Below are positions 58,359 to 64,000 of a stretch of DNA of 64,000 bases, in pieces (position 1 is the first letter of the stretch; each line of letters opens with the position of its first letter). Location of the stretch: the NCBI GenBank assembly GCA_027924645.1, contig BSBN01000888.1, positions 16,127,001 through 16,191,000 on the forward strand. The letters run 5' to 3'. The notes under the pieces are model-generated. The model worked only from the letters and a program-made list of their open reading frames with translations, did not search any database and was not told the origin of the DNA. Both the position numbers and the translations under genes were made by a program. This stretch comes from Cunninghamia lanceolata (taxonomy: Eukaryota; Streptophyta; Pinopsida; Cupressales; Cupressaceae).

Positions 58359-58876
58359 ATCTGTATCTTTGTGAGAAGATTTAAGAAAGTTTTGACACAG
58401 AAAAAATAACATAACTGTTTAGTAAAGTTATACTTAGCTAAAAAGCACTTGTGAGGAACAGAGCTCGGACGTGACAGTGATTTAGGGCAGGAAGATAGAA
58501 GCAAATGACACTTTCAAGGACTTAATACCTCACTTATTGGGCCTTAAAGAAATAATAAATGACACATCCTATCACATTAATGGTATTAATGGCGAGATAT
58601 AGTTAATGTATCTTTTCAAAATCTATGTTGGACGGAGTGTCAGATATGTTATGAGAGTGGCCATCTTTCTAAAAAAGTATGTGCTTCCCTGGAATTTTGG
58701 GGATTGTTGAACAACCTTAATAAATGTAAGGGCTCAAAAGAGAAGGGGCTTTGCATTGCTAACACATGTTCACTGAACACTTATTTGAAAGGGAAAGTGG
58801 GAAAAGAAAATGAGAAAATAGAAAGTGAGAACAGGAAACAAAAATAACTAACTATGATACTTGATGAGCCCCTTCT

Positions 58877-59375
58877 TAGGTGAAATGTTTCAGAAAGATC
58901 CCATTTACTAGAATCTCTTTAGGTTCTCCATTCATGGTTTCCATCTCAAATAAATTTTGTTGCTTGCAAGAACGAACCTTATAAGGGCCTATCCATAATG
59001 ATTCAAATTTGCCATATCGACCTGGCTTGGCAACTCTTTCATCCCACTTCAATACCAGAGAGCCAACTTAAAAAATGGGATTAGAAGTCTTTTTGTCAAA
59101 CCAATTCTTAACCATTTTATGATGTTTCATTACTGATTCATGTGCCTTTTCTCTATTTTCTTGGACTTCCAACAACTCAGCAAGTCTGACTTGCATTGAG
59201 CTATTTTCCTCAATTTCTATCTGCTTTAACAGTTGTAGAGCAAGATTCTATAAACTTAGTGGCATTATTGTAGGTTTACCATAAACTAACTCATAGGGAG
59301 ACATTTTAGTTACTTGCTTTGGTGTGATTCTATCTGCCCATAGTTTTGTATTAAGTAACTTATGCCACTCTCTGA
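58877..59375 (-). pseudogene. E3 integrase C-terminal part
   Basis: After a one-base slip near 59375 the frame reads 'REWHKLLNTKLWADRI', 'MSPYELVYGKPTIMPLSL' (then TAG), 'HHKMVKNWFDKKTSNPIF' (then TAA for Gln), 'LVLKWDERVAKPGRYGKF' and 'LWIGPYKVRSCKQQNLFEM', ending near 58877. The equivalent E2 segment is 26481-26989. It targets cDNA to DNA; broken here by stops. Confidence 0.75.
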
Positions 59376-61702
59376 TGATTAGTCCCTATCCTTTTTATGA
59401 GTCTGATAAGGTTCTTGTTAGTGGACTCAGCCAGACCATTACCTTGTGGGTAATAATTTGAAGAAGTCTTCAAATATATTCCATTTCTTAAAGCAAACTC
59501 AAAAAAATTAGTTCCCAAAAATGCTTTAGCATTATCTGATATGATGGTACGAGGAGGACCAAACTGAGAAGTTATGCCTTCTAAAAAATCTAGTATGACC
59601 TTTTCTATTGGCTCTTTGAGTGCTACTGCTTCACTCCACTTGGTAAAATAATCTATTGCTGTGAGAATCCATTTGTGTCCCATATTTGATATTGGATTGA
59701 TCATGCCAATAGAATCCAAACCCCACTGAGCAAAGGGTTCATCCACAACTATGGGACTTAGAGGCATTGCTGCATTTCTCCTCTTGTTAGTATAAAATTG
59801 GCAAGCCTGGCATTCCATAACCATCTGATGGCAATCTGTAAACAGAGTGGGCCAGAAATATCTGGCTTGTGTCACTTTGATTGCAGTAGTCCTTGCTAAA
59901 AAATGTCTACTTGAGGCTCCATGATGCAATTCATGTAATATTCTTTGAGCTTCATCTTTCTCTATACATCTTAAGAGTATACCATCAATATTCCTTCTAA
60001 ATAAAATCTGATCAATTAGTACAAGATGGATTCCTTGTTGCCTATAGTACATTTTCTTATCATGGGAGAGTTCATTTGGGAACACCCCATACTTCATAAA
60101 CTGTATCCTATCTCTGACCCAAGAATCTTGGTCAACCTCTTGGAGTTTCAACATATTTTCATTTTCTATTTCTTCAGACACTAATCTTTCTATGTCTTGG
60201 GTCATGTATTCGCATAGTCCTTTGCCCCTGACCAACTTGGTGGGTCTTACTTCTACATCATATTCTAAAATCTTTGTTATCCAATTGGCTCTTTTCTCAG
60301 TGATCTCACCCTCCATCATATATTCTCTTACATTGGGGTGAGCCACTAATATGAAAATTTTATTTCCTGTTACCAAATGTCTAAATTTTTTAAGGGCTTT
60401 TACCATCACGTATGTTTGTTTCTCCATGAAATTATATCTTGACTCATACTCCTTGAGAGTCATGGAGAAGAAAGCTATTGGGTGCTCTCCTTCCTCTTGA
60501 TCATCTTTTTGAGTTAGAACAACAGCAACACTGAATTCTCCCCCATACGCATACATTATAAAAGGTTTAGAGAAATCTGGGTTTCTGAGTATGGGGGCTA
60601 TTGAAATGGCTCTCTTGACCTCTTCAAAAGCCTGTCTTCCTTCTGGAGTCCATTTGAAAACTAGATCTTTTTTAAGCAATGGTGTCATTGGTCTAATTAG
60701 ACCTGCAAAATCATATATAAATCGACTGACAAAGTTAATTTTCCCTAAAAAGGATTGAAATGCTTTCTTTTTAACTTGAAAAGATAGATTCATTATAGCT
60801 ATGACCCTCTCTAGATCAATGTAAACCCCTTCCTTTGACACTATGTGTCCTAGAAGTTTGCCCTGAGGCACAACGAAGATACATTTCTTAGGATTTAGAG
60901 AGATCCCAAACTCTTGACATTTCTTGAAGACAGCCTCTAAGTGGTCAAAATGATCTCTAGCATTCTTAGAAAAAATAGTCAAGTCATCTAGATAGATTAG
61001 AATGATCTTATTTATAAGCTCCCCAAATGCTATATCCATTACATGCTGAAAAGTAGCTCCAGCATTTGAAAGGCCAAAGGGCATCTTAGCATATGCAAAT
61101 GTTCCCCACTTTGTGGTGAACGTTGTCTTATGCTGATCTTCATCTGGTAACCAAATCTGATTGTATCTTGAGGAACCATCAAGCAAGGAAAACCTTTCTG
61201 ACCTAGCCACAGTCTGTAAAATCTATTCCATAGAAGGTAGGGGATAATGATCTTTCAAAGATGCTTTATTCAGATCCTTGAAATCTACATAGAGTCTTAT
61301 ATCACCATTCTTCTTGCTTACAGGCACTAGGTTTGACATCCAAGTTGAATGCTTAATTGGGAAAATAATCTTTGATTCCAGGAGCTTTTGCAGCTCATCC
61401 ACCATTAGGGGTTTAATTCTAGGATTCACTAGCCTTTGCTTATGTTGGATTGGTTTGGATCCTTCAGTAAGCTCTATGGTGTACTCGATGATATCTCTAT
61501 TATAGCCATGGAGGTCTTCATGGGTCCAAGTAATCACCCTATCATATTTGTCACATAAAGCAGTCAACCTTTCTTTTTCCTCTTGGGTTGTAGCATTATC
61601 TATTTTTAACTTTCTTCCTTCACTAATTTGAATTTCAGCATACTCCTCCTTATTTTCCTTAAACCTCCTCTTCTCTAGGCTTGCATCTTCTAGGTCAAAC
61701 AA
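59360..61702 (-). pseudogene. E3 RT, first RNase H and integrase core
   Basis: A single frame interrupted only by TAG at 61224-61226, where related RTs have Gln (M-D/E-Q-I-L). RT: 'GDIRLYVDFKDLNKASLKDHYPLPSM', 'SLLDGSSRYNQI' (Asp), 'MPFGLSNAGATFQHVMD', 'IYLDDLTIFSK' (Y-x-D-D). First RNase H: 'IMYAYGGEFSVAVVLTQ' lacks the catalytic Asp, as in Tat elements. Integrase: 'LHHGASSRHFL' and 'CQACQF' (zinc site), then 'WGLDSIGMINP', 'IISDNAKAFLG', 'YYPQGNGLAESTNK' (D, D, E). The 616-codon 61210-59360 block is the longest intact coding stretch in the window. Confidence 0.9.
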
Positions 61703-61980
61703 ATCTTCTAGAGTAATTAGTCCTTTAGGGATTTTATTTGACCTTAGCTGAATAATTTGATCACCACATGTTTCCTCAAGTTTGGGGTGTAAATGGTCAG
61801 CAAACTCCCCTGATTACTATAAAAATGAAGTACTTGAAGATCACTATCAAAAACTTGCCAATTTTGATCATTGTCTAGAATTGTTGGTCTTACTATAACC
61901 TTAACTAACTCATTGTTAACTAATAGATAACTTGATGGGTCAAATTGCGAACCAATTTGTGCCATTCTATCTACTGAATT

Positions 61981-62310
61981 TTAGGCTCTAGGCACTACCT
62001 CAATATTGAAAGCATTAAAGCCATCTATTAGGTCCCTAATCATGTGTTGATAGGACCTCATTCTTACTTTTTTGGCTATTGCTTTCTCTCTAACTTGTTT
62101 TACTACCAGTTTTGAGTCTCCTCCCACTATCAAATTCTTAATTCCCTTTTTCTTGGCCAACATGAGTCCATGCACCAAAGATTCATATTCAACATCATTA
62201 TTGGTACAAGTGAACTAAAAGCGAATGGCTCTTAGAATTTTCTCACCATTTGGTGCAATAAGACAAATACCTGCTCTAGGACCATTCTTTCTCCTAGCCC
62301 CATCAAAATT
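61981..62310 (-). pseudogene. E3 archaeal-type RNase H between protease and RT
   Basis: 'LNFDGARRKNGPRAGICL' (Asp), 'FTCTNNDVEYESLVHGL' (Glu), 'VGGDSKLVVKQV' (Asp) and, after TAA, 'NSVDRMA' (Asp) supply the D-E-D-D set. TAG at 62215-62217 stands where E2 has Gln (LQFPYTNN against RF*FTCTNN). The domain ends at about 61950, upstream of RT at 61702. No second aRNH is seen after the first RNase H. This order differs from E1 and from canonical Tat elements. Confidence 0.85.
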
Positions 62311-62505
62311 TAAGGTCCAGATTTCTGAGTTTCCTTTAGATTATCTACTTTTTGATACTTCTTTCCTTATAATATTTGGGATTTCTTGGTCTTCTTCAAA
62401 AATAACATAAGTGCGTAGACCAGTAGAGTCATAGTTTCCATAAGGATCACTTTGCATCATGGTCAACAACTAATTGTTCTCTTCTGCTTATTGGTCATGT
62501 TTAGT

Positions 62506-63135
62506 CTAGTCACCCAATTCTTCAACAAAGACTCTCTCCTCCTTATTCATCATGGCATGGGATGCTTCTATTTTTGGGGCTGGTTCATTAGTAATATGGT
62601 CTTTGTATAATGGCTCAGACAATACTTTCATCTTTGTGCCATACTTGGTTCTTAAGATTAGGTGTGACCAATCAAATGACATGTAACCTCCTATTTTGGC
62701 TGTGAAATCTTTGGACAAGTATAAACCAAACACAAGGGGAATATCTATGACTACCACATCCTGATTGACAATTATATTGGGACAAGTATATAATTGCAAC
62801 ATAAGTTGTTTGTTTTTTCCTATAGTTTGAACATACTTCCCATCCATCTGCATGACCCCTCTAGTAAGTGACTCATACTTTATTTTTAAAGCATCTACTA
62901 TCTTCTTTGGCATTACTGTAGTATTAGCTTTGGAATCTATCATTGCATTATGCAGTAATTTTTTTCCAATTATTAAAGTCAGATAAAATAGACCTGGTTT
63001 AGATTTACCTACCTTAGATGCATTTTTCAACAGAGCTATTGTTTGTAGAAGTATAGTATCTTTATGTTGGATTTTCCCTTTATCAATAGCTCCTTCTTTA
63101 GCACTAGTGTATTTAAAGGCCTCTTGACCTTGCAA
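62506..63135 (-). pseudogene. E3 aspartic protease
   Basis: A 210-codon open frame. 'NAMIDSKANTTVMPKKIVDALK' is the active-site region; Lys (AAA) replaces the Gly expected after D-S, explained by G-to-A changes. 'VVIDIPLVFGLYLSKDFTAKIGGYMSFDWSHL' residues form the C-terminal lobe, parallel to E2. Without the glycine, catalysis is unlikely. It follows gag in the same frame after TAG near 63157. Confidence 0.78.
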
Positions 63136-63156
63136 AGCTTCTTGTAACAGTGTCTT

Positions 63157-64000
63157 CTACTCAGGAATAGCCAACATATCCCATATTGATACGTGTGCTT
63201 GAGTTCTTTTTAGTTGGTCCACCATGTTCACAGGTCCTAATACTTGTGTCTTTGGATGATAAGGGTACCTTGTCTTTTCTAGTACCTGACCCAAGGCTAC
63301 TTGATTCTGCACCGACTGAGGCACTTCTTTCCTAGAGACTGGATTGTGATGATTTTGAAATGGAGGAGTTCCAATAACCTCATTATTTGTGACTTCAGGT
63401 TGGTCCATCATTCTCCTCTTTGATCTGGTATAATAGTCTGACTGCACCAATGGTTTCTTTGAAGTGGATTCCTCATTCAAGAACACTGAATCTTTCTCTT
63501 CAATCCATGAAAATAGTGTATGTTCAGGAGCTATTTCCTCTTCTTGTTGTATAGACATCCCTTGCATCTGGGTGACCATTACTGCATTTTGGACACCAGG
63601 GGAATGATATGGTGGAGTACTAGATGTTGAGAATCCTCCTTCTAACCCTCTTTGTTCTTCTATCTTTTGCTGTAAATTGCCTCTCGGATAGTTTCTAGGC
63701 ATATGGGCATTGTTGTAGGGAAAGCAACAGGCATTTGTGTCTTCTGCTAAGTTATTTTGTCGTGGAACTATTTCTCTATTGGGATTATGAGGAACAATTT
63801 GTAGAGGTGTAGGGACTGAAACCAACTAGTTTGAAGGTTGAGGATTATTTTGCCTTTCAGGACCTTGATATTGATTTGGTTGAAAAGGGGGTCTATTTCC
63901 TTGGATACCTTGATAAGGAGGCTTTGAAAAGGGATTTTGTTGTCTCTTTAGGTTAATTATCTCATTTGAAAAGGTCCTTAGAATATTCTTGACGTCATCC
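63157..64000 (-). pseudogene. E3 gag C-terminal part (continues beyond the window)
   Basis: Pro/Asn/Gln-rich C-terminus of Gag in frame with the protease. 'ACCFPYNNAHMPRNYPRG' near 63700 is a decayed zinc-knuckle-like motif, comparable with 'NWCRIHSTNAHAELDYP' of E2 (Tyr in place of the last Cys in both). 'QLKRTQAHVSIWDMLA' near 63180 is the conserved pre-protease motif also seen in E1 and E2. The region above 63825 continues the frame after TAG with 'LRTFSNEIINLKRQQ', similar to the helix in E2 gag. The capsid domain lies beyond the edge. Confidence 0.72.

Larger units (their letters stand above)
51720..64000 (-). mobile_element. E3: aORF-type Ty3/gypsy element, best preserved pol, runs off right edge
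   Basis: Minus-strand order: gag C-terminus, protease, archaeal-type RNase H, RT, first RNase H, integrase, extra ORF, then probable 3' LTR. It has the same layout as E2, with the RT-to-integrase block still present. The pol core is broken only by a few TAG/TAA stops and frame slips near 61790 and 59375. The 5' LTR and gag N-terminus lie beyond 64000. Confidence 0.82.

Overview
This window looks like intergenic DNA from a large plant nuclear genome, built almost entirely of nested, decayed LTR retrotransposons. I recognise no host housekeeping gene, tRNA or rRNA. The Tat-type Ty3/gypsy polyproteins, a plant mobile domain (PMD) gene, long non-coding LTR elements and the heavy nesting suggest a seed plant, quite possibly a gymnosperm. 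That placement is inference from element style, not from a marker gene.

Layout. (1) 1-6033, + strand: E1, a badly broken Tat-type Ty3/gypsy element with the classical order protease, G-patch, RT, degenerate RNase H, second (archaeal-type, aRNH) RNase H, integrase. (2) 6034-22105, + strand: copy A, the 3' half of an element whose last gene is a very long extra ORF (aORF) ending at an LTR. It is split by E6 (8428-17683, - strand), a non-autonomous element with two 900-bp LTRs, a 5-bp target duplication and a proline-rich G-patch protein. (3) 21116-34603, + strand: E2, the only near-complete member of the aORF family: LTR, gag, protease, aRNH, integrase C-terminus, spacer, 201-bp intron, aORF copy B, LTR. 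Its 5' LTR is also the 3' LTR of copy A, so the two lie in tandem with a shared LTR. RT, the first RNase H and the integrase core are missing through one in-frame deletion. (4) 34604-40237: AT-rich spacer, an intron-containing PMD pseudogene on the - strand, then a + strand LTR with a polypurine tract (E5). (5) 41757-43080: a 120-bp tandem repeat carrying primer-binding-site-like motifs, then the LTR of E4. (6) E4 leader and gag start (43081-51719), split by a non-coding copia-type element (44428-50327) with 1.05-kb LTRs, a tRNA-iMet primer site and a 5-bp duplication. (7) 51720-64000, - strand: E3, a divergent relative of E2 and the best preserved pol gene here, running off the right edge.

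The most unusual signal joins E2 and E3. Both place the archaeal-type RNase H between protease and RT, not between RT and integrase as in E1 and in the Tat elements I know. Both carry a long extra gene after integrase (about 1,430 codons in copy A, counted across the nested insertion). Its protein has a conserved N-terminal region, a charged middle and a helical, coiled-coil-like C-terminus. In the E2 family a small spliced intron precedes its start codon. I read these as one Ty3/gypsy lineage with a rearranged pol and an unassigned accessory protein.

Decay is dominated by point changes. Long frames stay open over more than 1,400 codons, apart from stops that are overwhelmingly TAG or TAA where a sister copy has CAG or CAA. 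This is what cytosine deamination at methylated CHG/CHH sites in silenced plant transposons would produce.
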